A stretch of DNA of 25,455 bases from JAZKDW01 sp040387375 (GTDB taxonomy: Bacteria; Pseudomonadota; Gammaproteobacteria; Burkholderiales; Burkholderiaceae_D): the NCBI GenBank assembly GCA_040387375.1, contig JAZKDW010000070.1, forward strand, positions 1 through 25,455, given 5' to 3'. Position 1 is the first letter of the stretch. The number at the start of each line of letters is the position of its first letter. The notes beneath the pieces were generated by a model, which saw only the letters and a list, made by a program, of their open reading frames with translations, was not told where the DNA came from and did not search any database. The translations under genes and the position numbers were made by a program. Of the stretch, positions 14,268 through 22,384 are shown in pieces.

Positions 14268-16196
14268 CTATTTTTTGACCTCCTTGAATTCGGCATCGAC
14301 AACATCTTCCTGTGGTTGCGATTGTGGCTGCGCAGCGGCGCCTTCCGCGGCTGAGGCAGCTGCCTGCTGGGCTTGCGCATCTGCCGTCATTTTTTCGCCC
14401 AGCTTTTGCGCCGCCGTCGTGAGCGCCGCGATCCTGGATTGAATGAGGGACAGGTCGGTGCCTTTCAGTGCCTCTTCCATGTCCTTGATTGCTGCCTCGA
14501 TCCTGTCCCTTTCAGCCGGGTCGAGCCTGTCGCCATATTCGGTCAGCGACTTGCGTGTCGAGTGGGCCAGCGCATCGCCCTGGTTGCGCGCCTCGGCCAC
14601 TTCCTTCAAACGCTGGTCTTCTTCCGCATTGGCTTCGGCATCGCGCACCATCTTCTGGATTTCCGCCTCCGTCAGGCCCGAATTGGCCTTGATGGTGATC
14701 TTGTTTTCCTTGGCGGTGGCCTTGTCCTTGGCACTGACATGCAGGATGCCGTTGGCATCAATGTCGAAGGTGACGTCAATTTGCGGCATGCCGCGCGGTG
14801 CCGGCGGAATGCCTTCGAGATTAAATTCTCCCAATGCCTTGTTGCCTGCCGCAATCGGCCGTTCGCCCTGATAGACCTTCACCGTCACCGCGTTCTGGTT
14901 GTCATCCGCTGTTGAAAACACCTGGCTGAACTTGGTCGGTATCGTGGTATTTTTTTCAATCATCTTGGTCATTACGCCGCCCATGGTTTCAATGCCGAGC
15001 GACAGCGGCGTCACGTCAAGCAGCAGCACATCCTTTTGTACGCCGGACAGGACCGCGCCCTGGATTGCCGCGCCTGCGGCCACCGCTTCATCCGGGTTGA
15101 CGTCCTTGCGCGGCTCCTTGCCGAAGAATGCCTTGACCTTCTCCTGCACTTTCGGCATGCGCGTCTGGCCGCCGACCAGGATGACGTCGTTGATTTTGGA
15201 AACGTCGATATTGGCGTCCTTCATGGCGATGCGGCACGGCTCGATAGTCCGCTCGATCAGGTCTTCCACCAGCGACTCCAGTTTTGCGCGCGTGACTTTC
15301 ATGGTCATGTGCACTGGCGCGCCACCCGACATCGCAATATATGGCTCGTTGATTTCGGTTTGCTGGGTCGACGACAATTCGATTTTTGCGCGCTCGGCGG
15401 CGCTCTTGATCCGTTGCAGCGCAATCGGGTCCTTGCCGAGATCGATGCCATTGATTTTCTTGAATTCATCGATGATGAAATTGATCAGCCGTTGGTCGAA
15501 ATCCTCGCCGCCGAGAAACGTGTCACCATTGGTTGACAGCACCTCGAATTGCTTCTCGCCTTCGACATCGGCAATCTCGATGATCGACACATCGAAGGTG
15601 CCGCCGCCCAGATCGTATACGGCGATCTTGCGGTCACCCTTCGCGGCCTTGTCGAGGCCGAAGGCAAGCGCCGCCGCAGTCGGTTCATTGATGATGCGCT
15701 GCACTTCCAGGCCGGCAATGCGGCCGGCGTCCTTGGTTGCCTGACGCTGCGAGTCGTTGAAATACGCAGGCACCGTGATGACTGCATCGGTCACTTCTTC
15801 TCCGAGATAATCTTCGGCAGTCTTTTTCATTTTCCGGAGTACTTCGGCGGAAATCTGCGGCGGAGCAAGTTTCTTGCCGCGTACTTCAATCCAGGCGTCG
15901 TTGTTGTCGGCCTTGATGATTTTGTACGGCATCAGGTGGATATCCTTTTGCACTTCCGCTTCATCGAACTTGCGCCCGATCAGGCGCTTGACTGCATAGA
16001 TCGTATTCTGGGGGTTGGTCACCGCTTGCCGCTTGGCAGGGGCGCCTACCAGGATTTCACCGTCGTCCAGATAGGCAACCACCGATGGTGTGGTGCGCGA
16101 ACCTTCGGCATTTTCAATTACCTTGGCGTTTGTGCCCTCGACAACGGCGACGCATGAATTGGTGGTGCCGAGGTCGATACCGATAATCTTGCTCAT
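14268..16196 (-). CDS. dnaK: Hsp70 chaperone DnaK
   Basis: 642 residues, a full-length DnaK. The N-terminal ATPase domain has IGIDLGTTNSC (4-14), YFNDSQRQATKDAGRIAGLEV and DLGGGTFDVSIIEI. The interdomain linker DVLLLDVTPLSLGIET, the substrate-binding beta domain (KFSQVFSTADDNQNAVTV, EFNLEGIPPAPRGMPQIDVTFDIDANGILHVSA) and the helical lid follow. The C-terminal tail is Gln/Ala-rich and ends DVVDAEFKEVKK. DnaK folds and protects proteins with a J protein and GrpE. The usual grpE-dnaK-dnaJ arrangement is absent here, so this may be a second copy. The nearest J-protein gene is about 5 kb away at 21335 on the other strand. A GAAGGAG ribosome-binding site precedes the ATG. It is transcribed away from the hdeD-like operon. 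Confidence 0.96.
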   Translation of the reverse strand: MSKIIGIDLGTTNSCVAVVEGTNAKVIENAEGSRTTPSVVAYLDDGEILVGAPAKRQAVTNPQNTIYAVKRLIGRKFDEAEVQKDIHLMPYKIIKADNNDAWIEVRGKKLAPPQISAEVLRKMKKTAEDYLGEEVTDAVITVPAYFNDSQRQATKDAGRIAGLEVQRIINEPTAAALAFGLDKAAKGDRKIAVYDLGGGTFDVSIIEIADVEGEKQFEVLSTNGDTFLGGEDFDQRLINFIIDEFKKINGIDLGKDPIALQRIKSAAERAKIELSSTQQTEINEPYIAMSGGAPVHMTMKVTRAKLESLVEDLIERTIEPCRIAMKDANIDVSKINDVILVGGQTRMPKVQEKVKAFFGKEPRKDVNPDEAVAAGAAIQGAVLSGVQKDVLLLDVTPLSLGIETMGGVMTKMIEKNTTIPTKFSQVFSTADDNQNAVTVKVYQGERPIAAGNKALGEFNLEGIPPAPRGMPQIDVTFDIDANGILHVSAKDKATAKENKITIKANSGLTEAEIQKMVRDAEANAEEDQRLKEVAEARNQGDALAHSTRKSLTEYGDRLDPAERDRIEAAIKDMEEALKGTDLSLIQSRIAALTTAAQKLGEKMTADAQAQQAAASAAEGAAAQPQSQPQEDVVDAEFKEVKK

Positions 16197-16647
16197 GATG
16201 TTACTCCTTCAATTGCTGGAAATAAGATGGGGGAAGTCCGGAAAAATATTCTCCAACGCGTAAAGACTTCGCTTCAATAAAAAGGGGTAAACGCAGGAAT
16301 TCCCTTTTTTCCAGACAAGGGCTCGACGGGAAGGCCATGAAAAATATGTGCCTGCCAGCCGTCCGTACGCAGGAGAAGGCAAGCAAGGCGAATTGCCCGG
16401 CTGATTGCCGGGTCGTGATCTGTTTTCCGCACATGCCGGCCGGAGTGGGGCAGGCGAGGGTGCGTAATAATTACCTGGGCACGCAAATTTTACTAAGGCC
16501 GCTTCGGATCGAAAGACGAGCAGGACGGTCCGTGCGCCTGCATCGGCGACATGGATCGCGCATCATGTTCGTTCGCGGGTGCCGGCCGCATGCGGTTGGC
16601 ACGCCAGTTGCGCAAGACAGAAAGAGAGTGAAAAGGAGGTAAGCGAA
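16197..16647. other. Divergent intergenic region between dnaK and the HdeD-like gene
   Basis: About 450 bases that must contain promoters in both directions. Visible items are a heat-shock-like -10 box for dnaK, an A/T-rich inverted repeat (AAAAAGGG at 16279-16286 and CCCTTTTT at 16302-16309), and the perfect AAGGAGGT ribosome-binding site of the HdeD-like gene just before 16648. No coding sequence was accepted. Confidence 0.6.
16225..16257 (-). promoter_or_regulatory. dnaK: Candidate sigma-32 (heat-shock) promoter of dnaK
   Basis: On the minus strand CCCCATCT (16232-16225) matches the sigma-32 -10 consensus CCCCATNT exactly, 29 bases from the start codon. The upstream TTGGAGA (16256-16250) is only a fair -35 match, and its spacing is 1-2 bases longer than typical. 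The call therefore rests mainly on the -10 box. Confidence 0.45.
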
Positions 16648-17238
16648 ATGAAGGAGATGTTGTCGCGTTCGTGGTGGCTGCTCGCCTTGCGAGGTGTGGT
16701 CGCGATCCTGTTTGGCGCGCTGGCGATCATGTGGCCGGACCTGACCTTGTTGACATTGGTGGCCTTGTTCGCGGTTTATGCGATTCTCAGCGGCGCGGTT
16801 TCTATCTTTGCCGCCCTAAAACACCGCAAGTCCAATGATGACTGGTGGATATTTCTTCTTTTCGGCGTGGTCAGCGTCGGCGCCGGTCTTATCGCCGTGG
16901 CAAAACCAATGCTGACCGCATTGGTGCTGGTATTGCTCATGGGCGCAAACGCCTTGATTACCGGTGTGCTCGATATTGCTGCGGCCATACGATTGCGCAA
17001 GACTATCCACAATGAATGGCTGTTGATCCTCAGCGGAATCGTATCCATCGTATTTGGCACGCTGGTTTTCATTTTTCCGGAAGCGGGGGCATTGGCCATG
17101 GTATGGCTGATCAGCTTGTATGCAGTGGTCGGCGGCGTGCTGTTGCTGGCGCTGGCTGTTCGCATGCGCAAACTGGCGCTGTCCGAGGGCCCTGAGCGGC
17201 GCATCACGCCGGACCGGCGTGTATCGGCGGCCCACTAA
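16648..17238 (+). CDS. HdeD family (DUF308) membrane protein
   Basis: 196 residues with six hydrophobic membrane-spanning segments in three paired repeats: WWLLALRGVVAILFGALAI, LLTLVALFAVYAILSGAVSIF, WWIFLLFGVVSVGAGLIAV, and the matching second half. The C-terminus is charged (ERRITPDRR). HdeD proteins are inner-membrane proteins tied to acid and heat stress in enterobacteria, and HdeD-like genes occur in the transmissible locus of stress tolerance. The molecular activity is unknown. The ATG at 16648 is chosen for the perfect AAGGAGGT ribosome-binding site 7 bases upstream. It leads a three-gene operon with the DUF5335-like and BON genes, divergent from dnaK. Confidence 0.88.
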   Translation: MKEMLSRSWWLLALRGVVAILFGALAIMWPDLTLLTLVALFAVYAILSGAVSIFAALKHRKSNDDWWIFLLFGVVSVGAGLIAVAKPMLTALVLVLLMGANALITGVLDIAAAIRLRKTIHNEWLLILSGIVSIVFGTLVFIFPEAGALAMVWLISLYAVVGGVLLLALAVRMRKLALSEGPERRITPDRRVSAAH

Positions 17239-17265
17239 CCGCCACCCCTACGGAGGAGAAAATCC

Positions 17266-17601
17266 ATGGCAATCAAGAAGCTCGAGAAATCTGTCTGGCA
17301 CCCTTATTTCGACAGGGTGACAAAAACGCTCGACGGCAAGCTTGCCGAGGTCGAGATCGACTCACTGAAAATCGGCGCGCAGACCGAGGCGGAATGGTTG
17401 CCGCTGATCGGCATTGTTTACGATCCGAAGAATGACATTGTGGAAGTCGCGATGGAAGGCATGGACCATCTGATTCACAAGCCGCGCGAAGTATTCGTAG
17501 ACCAGGAAGCGGTCCTGCTGGCGAGCGTGGAGGTGATCGATGCCGATGATGAAAGGCACATCATCAAATTGCGCGATCCGCTGATGCTGCCGCCGCCCTG
17601 A
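17266..17601 (+). CDS. DUF5335-like small protein of unknown function
   Basis: 111 residues, predicted soluble and cytoplasmic, with no signal peptide or membrane span. The sequence pattern (KLEKSVWHPYFDRVTKTL, EVEIDSLKIGAQTEAEWLPLIGIVYDPKND, then EVAMEGMDHLIHKPREVFVD, ending KLRDPLMLPPP) agrees with my memory of the DUF5335 family, which has no assigned function. The beta-rich second half looks barrel-like. A GGAGGAG ribosome-binding site precedes the ATG. It sits between the HdeD-like and triple-BON genes with short gaps (27 and 13 bases), so it belongs to the same operon and probably to the same stress response. The family name should be confirmed by a profile search. Confidence 0.7.
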   Translation: MAIKKLEKSVWHPYFDRVTKTLDGKLAEVEIDSLKIGAQTEAEWLPLIGIVYDPKNDIVEVAMEGMDHLIHKPREVFVDQEAVLLASVEVIDADDERHIIKLRDPLMLPPP

Positions 17602-17614
17602 AGGAGTGAATATC

Positions 17615-18268
17615 ATGATATCTGACGCAGAAATCAAAAGGAACATGGAAGAAGAGCTACGCTGGGATCCCGACCTGGATGCGACTGACATTGCCGTGAC
17701 GGTAAAAGACGGCGCCGTCACGCTGGCCGGCTTTGCTCCCAGTTATGGCCAGAAATTTCAGGCCGAGAAAGACGCCAAGCGAGTCGCCGGGGTAGTCGCC
17801 GTTGCGAACGACATCGAGGTCCGGATACCGGCGGTCGATCAACGGCCCGATCCTGAAATCGCGCGCGACGCCGTGCACGCAATCAAGATCCAGTTGCCCA
17901 TTTCATGGGAAAACATCAAGGTAGTGGTGCATGACGGATGGATCACTCTCGAGGGTGAGGCGGAATGGAACTACCAGCGGGAGCGCGCGGAAGACGCGGT
18001 GCGCAATCTGAACGGCGTGAAAGGTGTGATCAATGCGATCCACGTCAAACCCAAGGTAACGCCCGACGAGATAAAACGCAAGATCGAGGAGGCGTTCAAG
18101 CGTAGTGCGGAAGTCGACGCCGATCGCATCACGGTAGAAACCAATGAAGGCGAGGTGGTGCTGAAAGGCACCGTGCACTCCTGGTTCGAACGCGAGGAAG
18201 CAGAGCGCGCTGCCTGGGCCGCGCCAGGGGTCAGGAAAGTCGACGACAGGATTATCGTGCGGCCCTGA
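17615..18268 (+). CDS. Triple BON-domain protein
   Basis: 217 residues made of three consecutive BON domains (about 4-70, 76-143 and 148-215). Each shows the alternating helix-strand pattern with the conserved Gly (VTLAGFAPS, ITLEGEAEW, VVLKGTVHS) and a following GV-x-V-x-(D/N)-x-I strand (GVVAVANDIEV, GVKGVINAIHV, GVRKVDDRIIV). BON domains bind phospholipid or protein partners and occur in OsmY and envelope-stress proteins. Unlike OsmY, this protein has no signal peptide, so it is predicted to be cytoplasmic. The ATG at 17615 is preferred to a GTG at 17606 because AAGGAG (17601-17606) is correctly spaced only for the ATG. It is third in the HdeD-DUF5335-BON operon. Confidence 0.88.
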   Translation: MISDAEIKRNMEEELRWDPDLDATDIAVTVKDGAVTLAGFAPSYGQKFQAEKDAKRVAGVVAVANDIEVRIPAVDQRPDPEIARDAVHAIKIQLPISWENIKVVVHDGWITLEGEAEWNYQRERAEDAVRNLNGVKGVINAIHVKPKVTPDEIKRKIEEAFKRSAEVDADRITVETNEGEVVLKGTVHSWFEREEAERAAWAAPGVRKVDDRIIVRP

Positions 18269-18280
18269 GCTTCAGGAGGA

Positions 18281-18736
18281 TCACTGCGGTCCGCTCGAAC
18301 CGGCAGCATTCATTTGCGCCGCTGTGCCGACAAAAAACACATCGGCCGGATAAATATGGCCGTTCTGCGCCGAACGGGTTGACCATCCATGGATCAGCCC
18401 CGTATCGTCCGACGCCAGCGCGAGCGGGGTCTGGGTGCGGAATCGGTCCACATGCGTGAATTTGGTAAATCGCCAGGCGGCTGGCATCGGGCTTGAGGTG
18501 CAGCCTTTGCCTTCGGAATCAACACGAATCACCACGTAGGCGCCATCTTCTTCCAGCGCACGGCAGGCCGGATTGCCATAACTGACGGTCGCCCAACCGC
18601 GGAACGTCTCCGCGATCTCGTAACGTTTTGATATACCGTTGAAGCCGACGGCGCTGGCGCCGGCCACCATGCTGCTCACCGCCACCAGCACCAGGCTGGA
18701 AAGGATTACAGATTTCCTGCTCATCACGCTCTTCAT
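18281..18736 (-). CDS. Exported hypothetical protein
   Basis: 151 residues with a signal peptide (about 1-28: charged start, SVILSSLVLVAVSSMVAGASA). I do not recognise the mature domain. It contains two cysteines (in NPACRAL and GKGCTSS) that could form a disulfide, and a WST...Q segment. The ATG at 18736 follows a GGGGGAAG ribosome-binding stretch; a second in-frame ATG lies 12 bases later. The gene is convergent with the BON operon, 12 bases from its stop. An inverted repeat, AATTGCC-4-GGCAATT (18809-18826), lies about 75-90 bases upstream and could be an operator. Confidence 0.7.
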   Translation of the reverse strand: MKSVMSRKSVILSSLVLVAVSSMVAGASAVGFNGISKRYEIAETFRGWATVSYGNPACRALEEDGAYVVIRVDSEGKGCTSSPMPAAWRFTKFTHVDRFRTQTPLALASDDTGLIHGWSTRSAQNGHIYPADVFFVGTAAQMNAAGSSGPQ

Positions 18737-19244
18737 TTCTTCCCCCGTCAAAACCGGTAAACGATCCCCCCGGACCGTTGAATACAGCTTGAACGATACA
18801 TCAAATTTAATTGCCAATGGGCAATTATGGAAAAATAAATGTCGCTGGATGGGGGTACTTCAATGGTGTCTTCTTGATAACTCAGCGCAGAACTGGGTGG
18901 CGGGTTTCCGGATCAATATTCACCCGCTGTCTTTTTCAAGCGTCGCTTGCAAGCGATGAAACAACTGCAATCTCCTCGCGTAGCCGGAATTGCCAGTTCG
19001 CCACCTCACATAGGACAGAGTCAGTTTTAATGGAATGTTTCAACCAGCACGGTGCTCAGGAAATCGCGTCCATCAGCTATCACCACGCAAAAGAAACCGG
19101 GCTCCAATGCTGATACTGCTGCCGCTCTTTTTCCTGGCGACAGACTTCAATCGCTAGATGGACAATGCAGTGTCAGCGCAATTACTTGTTCGACCTTTCT
19201 TCGCTCGACCCGGTCGCCTTGCTGCCACTTTTTTTACTGTTGGG
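18737..19244. other. Intergenic region of about 500 bases, no gene accepted
   Basis: It contains the upstream region of the exported protein at 18281-18736, with the AATTGCC/GGCAATT inverted repeat (18809-18826), and a 14-bp perfect palindrome TCGCTTGCAAGCGA (18943-18956). Open frames on the plus strand are short, overlap one another and show no protein-like composition. The base composition seems a little more A/T-rich than the flanking genes. Confidence 0.5.
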
Positions 19245-19520
19245 TTACTTTTTATTTGACTGTCCCCGGTGCGGCTTGGCATCCTCCGATCCAGACTTTG
19301 CGCCGGTTCCGCGGGTGCCGCTTTCGCCCATGGTCTGGGACTGCCGTTTTTCCTGCGCGGCAATGATTTCCATCGCCTTGCGTTCAACTTCGGCTACCTT
19401 CGCTGGATCGGTGCTTTCGATAATGTCGCCTCTCGCCGCACTCTTTTGGAGAATCGTTTGTCCATGTGCTGCACCAATGAGCATCAACAAGGGTAAAAAA
19501 ATCCAGCGTCGTCTAAGCAT
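19245..19520 (-). CDS. Small exported hypothetical protein
   Basis: 91 residues. A signal peptide (RRRWIFLPLLMLIGAAHG, cleavage likely after AHG) is followed by a short helical, charged region (DPAKVAEVERKAMEIIAAQEKRQ) and a Gly/Ser/Lys-rich, probably disordered tail. A GGAGG ribosome-binding site precedes the ATG at 19520, which supports a real gene. No family is recognised. It lies directly upstream of, and divergent from, the Do-type protease gene, so it could be a small periplasmic partner or substrate, but nothing proves this. Confidence 0.65.
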   Translation of the reverse strand: MLRRRWIFLPLLMLIGAAHGQTILQKSAARGDIIESTDPAKVAEVERKAMEIIAAQEKRQSQTMGESGTRGTGAKSGSEDAKPHRGQSNKK

Positions 19521-19790
19521 GAAATCCTCCGGTCTAAAGAAAGATGGATGCACGCCGGGCCGCATGGTTCCCGGACCAACCGTGTATGCCGCCGTGATTT
19601 GCGCTTGATCAAACGGATGGCGGTTCCGGGTGCTGTGTTCACCTGGATACCGGGAACCCAGGCCATGAAGCGCGCGAATTTTGCGTGTCGTCAAAGAAGA
19701 GAAGACACAGCCTCGCCAACTGTCTGCAGATTGCGGCACACTGCCGGTATCAAAGTCTTTTCTTTACCTATGGCGAACAGAGACGAATCG

Positions 19791-21221
19791 ATGCGGCAAC
19801 CGGTCCTTTCCGCAAAGGCGCTGTTTGCATTGCTCCTGACATTGCTCCTTGCGGCCTGTCCCCGATCGGACCAGAACCAGGCTGGGCAGCAAGCAAGGGA
19901 GGGGGGCAAAGGTCCAACGGTCGAGTTGCCCAGCTTTGTCACGCTGGTGAAAAAGGAAGGCTCGGCGGTGGTCAATATCAGCACCACACGCACGCTCCGG
20001 CGAGGAGGTGAGATGGCGCCGGGGATTCCCGGCGACGATCCATTCTTTGAATTCTTCCGGCGCTTCATGCCGCCTCCCGGGCCGCAGGAATTTCAGGCGC
20101 GCAGCCTGGGGTCCGGTTTCCTCATCAGCCCGGATGGCTACATCCTGACAAACGCACATGTGGTGGCCGATACCGACGAAGTGATCGTCAGGCTCACCAC
20201 CAAACGCGAATTCAAGGCCCGGGTGGTCGGCGCCGATGTGCGCACGGACGTCGCGCTGATCAAGATCGATGCAAAGGATTTGCCGGCGGTGCGGATTGGC
20301 GATCCGGCCAGCCTCGAAGTGGGCGAGTGGGTGGCCGCAATCGGCGCGCCCTTCGGTTTTGAAAACAGTGTCACGGCCGGGATCGTCAGCGCGAAAGGGC
20401 GTTCGCTCTCGGAAGAAAGTTATGTGCCTTTCATTCAGACTGACGTCGCCCTTAATCCGGGCAACTCGGGCGGCCCGCTGTTCAACATGCGCGGCGAAGT
20501 GGTCGGCGTCAATTCGCAGATCGTCAGCCAGACGGGCGGCTACATGGGCCTGTCTTTCACCATCCCGATCGACATTGCGATGGATATCGTCAAACAACTG
20601 CGTGCCTCGGGCAAGGTAACTCGCGGCAGGCTGGGCGTGCAGGCACAGGATCTGAGCGCTGAACTGGCCGCATCGTTTGGCTTGAAGGAAATCAGCGGAG
20701 CGTTGGTGACGATGACGGAAAAAGGTGGTCCCGCGGACAGCGCAGGCATCATGCCCGGCGATGTCGTCCTCTCGTTCAATGGCAAGCCGGTGCACAATTC
20801 AGCCGACCTCGCACGCCAGGTTGCCAGTGTGATACCCGGCGCCACGGTCAACCTGGATGTGTGGCGCAAAGGCGTGCGGCAGACCGTGGAAGCCCGGGTC
20901 GGCGAGCTGGCGCCCGAGCGCGGTGCGGCTGCGCTCGCGGAACAGGCGCCGGCCAATCCGGCTGGCCTGGCACTCGAGGCCTTGACGCCAGAACAGCGCG
21001 GCCGCCTGAAAACCGAGAGCGGACTGTTGGTGCGCAATGCCACCGGGGCAGCGCAGCGTGCGGGCATCCAGCCCGGCGACGTGGTCCTCGCCATCAATGA
21101 TGTGCCGGCAAAATCGGTGGCGGAATTCGAGGCGATCCTCGCACAGAATGCGGGGAAAACCATTGCCCTGCTGATCAGGCGTGGCCCGGAAACGCTGTTC
21201 TTGCCGCTGCGCTTGCAATGA
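19791..21221 (+). CDS. Do/DegP-family serine protease with two PDZ domains, lipoprotein type
   Basis: 476 residues from the chosen ATG. A short signal ends in a lipobox (LLAAC, Cys23), so the protein is probably lipid-anchored in the envelope, whereas DegP and DegQ are usually soluble. The S1C protease domain (about 45-270) has an intact triad: H123 in TNAHVV, D153 in RTDVALIKI and S226 in GNSGGPL. Two PDZ domains follow (about 280-370 and 385-475; GPADSAGIMPGDVVLSFNG and GAAQRAGIQPGDVVLAIND). It degrades or refolds damaged envelope proteins. An in-frame ATG at 19770 is possible; 19791 gives a normal lipoprotein signal length. The next gene encodes a J protein on the same strand, 113 bases downstream. 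Confidence 0.9.
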   Translation: MRQPVLSAKALFALLLTLLLAACPRSDQNQAGQQAREGGKGPTVELPSFVTLVKKEGSAVVNISTTRTLRRGGEMAPGIPGDDPFFEFFRRFMPPPGPQEFQARSLGSGFLISPDGYILTNAHVVADTDEVIVRLTTKREFKARVVGADVRTDVALIKIDAKDLPAVRIGDPASLEVGEWVAAIGAPFGFENSVTAGIVSAKGRSLSEESYVPFIQTDVALNPGNSGGPLFNMRGEVVGVNSQIVSQTGGYMGLSFTIPIDIAMDIVKQLRASGKVTRGRLGVQAQDLSAELAASFGLKEISGALVTMTEKGGPADSAGIMPGDVVLSFNGKPVHNSADLARQVASVIPGATVNLDVWRKGVRQTVEARVGELAPERGAAALAEQAPANPAGLALEALTPEQRGRLKTESGLLVRNATGAAQRAGIQPGDVVLAINDVPAKSVAEFEAILAQNAGKTIALLIRRGPETLFLPLRLQ

Positions 21222-21334
21222 CATGGCGCGGCGATTGCGGGTGCGGCATGTGACTGAACTCGCCAGAATAATTCATGCCTAATTTATCCGATGACTGTAT
21301 TGGCGTACCAGCATCCTAATCTTGCGCAGGCTCT

Positions 21335-22267
21335 ATGAAATACAAGGATTATTACCAGGCTCTGGGTGTTGAACGCGGCGCGAGCGAGGAAGAAATCAAG
21401 AAAGCCTACCGCAAGCTTGCGCATCAATATCATCCGGACATTTCCAAGGATCCGCAAGGGGAAGAGAAATTCAAGGAAATAGCGGAAGCGTACGCGACCC
21501 TGAAAGATCCGGAAAAGCGCAGGGAATATGACAGGCTCGGCAGACATGCCGCGGGTGAAAGCTTCTCTCCTCCACCGGACTGGGCGCAGCAGTTTGGCGC
21601 TGGCGGAGCTTCTTTCGATGACATGGATCTGTCCGATATCCTGTCGGCTTTTACCTCAGGCCGCAGAGGCGGTTTCCGCGGGCGCGGCAGCCAGGCCATG
21701 CCCGGGCAGGATTTCGAAGTGAACGCGCCGGTAACACTGGAAAAAATCAGCAATGGCGGCGAGATCGACATCAATGTCGAGCTTCCCGAGTACGATCGGC
21801 AAGGTTTGATGCATCGCGTTCCGCACACGTTCCGCGTGAAGATCCCCAAGGGCGCGGCCGAAGGGCACCGGATGCGCCTGGCCGGCAAAGGCGGCCCCGG
21901 ACGCAATGGCGGCAAGCCAGGCGACCTGTATCTTGCGCTGCAGATCGCGCCGCACCGCCTGTATCGCGTCAGCGGCCGCGACCTGACCATCGCTCTGCCT
22001 TTGGCGCCCTGGGAAGCGGTGCTGGGCGCTTCGGTCCGGATTCCGACCCTGGGCGGCATGGTCGAGCTCAGCATCAAGCCAGGCACCACTGCCGGACAAA
22101 GACTGCGTCTTGCGAAGCGCGGCCTGCCAGCGGCCGATGGCAGCGTCGGCGACCTGTACGCAATCGTGCACATCGAAGTGCCGAAGACAGTCTCTCAGCG
22201 CGAGCGCGAACTGTATGCGCAGCTGGCCGAAGTGTCGCACTTCAATCCGCGCGCGCACTTTACGTGA
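21335..22267 (+). CDS. cbpA: CbpA-type DnaJ-like co-chaperone (class B)
   Basis: 310 residues. An N-terminal J domain (about 1-70) contains the HPD motif (H33-P34-D35) that stimulates the DnaK ATPase. A Gly/Phe-rich linker (about 85-130) and two C-terminal substrate-binding beta domains (about 130-305) follow, without the Cys-rich zinc domain of DnaJ. This is the CbpA architecture. It acts with DnaK in the cytoplasm and may partner the DnaK at 14268-16196. No adjacent cbpM modulator gene was seen. The ATG at 21335 opens directly into the J domain; the ribosome-binding site is weak (GCGCAGGCTCT). Confidence 0.9.
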   Translation: MKYKDYYQALGVERGASEEEIKKAYRKLAHQYHPDISKDPQGEEKFKEIAEAYATLKDPEKRREYDRLGRHAAGESFSPPPDWAQQFGAGGASFDDMDLSDILSAFTSGRRGGFRGRGSQAMPGQDFEVNAPVTLEKISNGGEIDINVELPEYDRQGLMHRVPHTFRVKIPKGAAEGHRMRLAGKGGPGRNGGKPGDLYLALQIAPHRLYRVSGRDLTIALPLAPWEAVLGASVRIPTLGGMVELSIKPGTTAGQRLRLAKRGLPAADGSVGDLYAIVHIEVPKTVSQRERELYAQLAEVSHFNPRAHFT

Positions 22268-22384
22268 GGAGCGGCAAGATGAAAACGCCGGCAGCCGAAG
22301 CAGTCTGCTTGAACGATGCCCCGATTTGCCCGGCGGTTTACAATGCCGCTGTGGTAACAATAAACAACCAGATGAAGGAATCTC

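Noticed and set aside
19764..20795. Minus-strand open frame of about 340 codons opposite the Do protease
   Set aside because: It is antisense to an intact protease domain; its His/Arg-rich composition is typical of a shadow frame.
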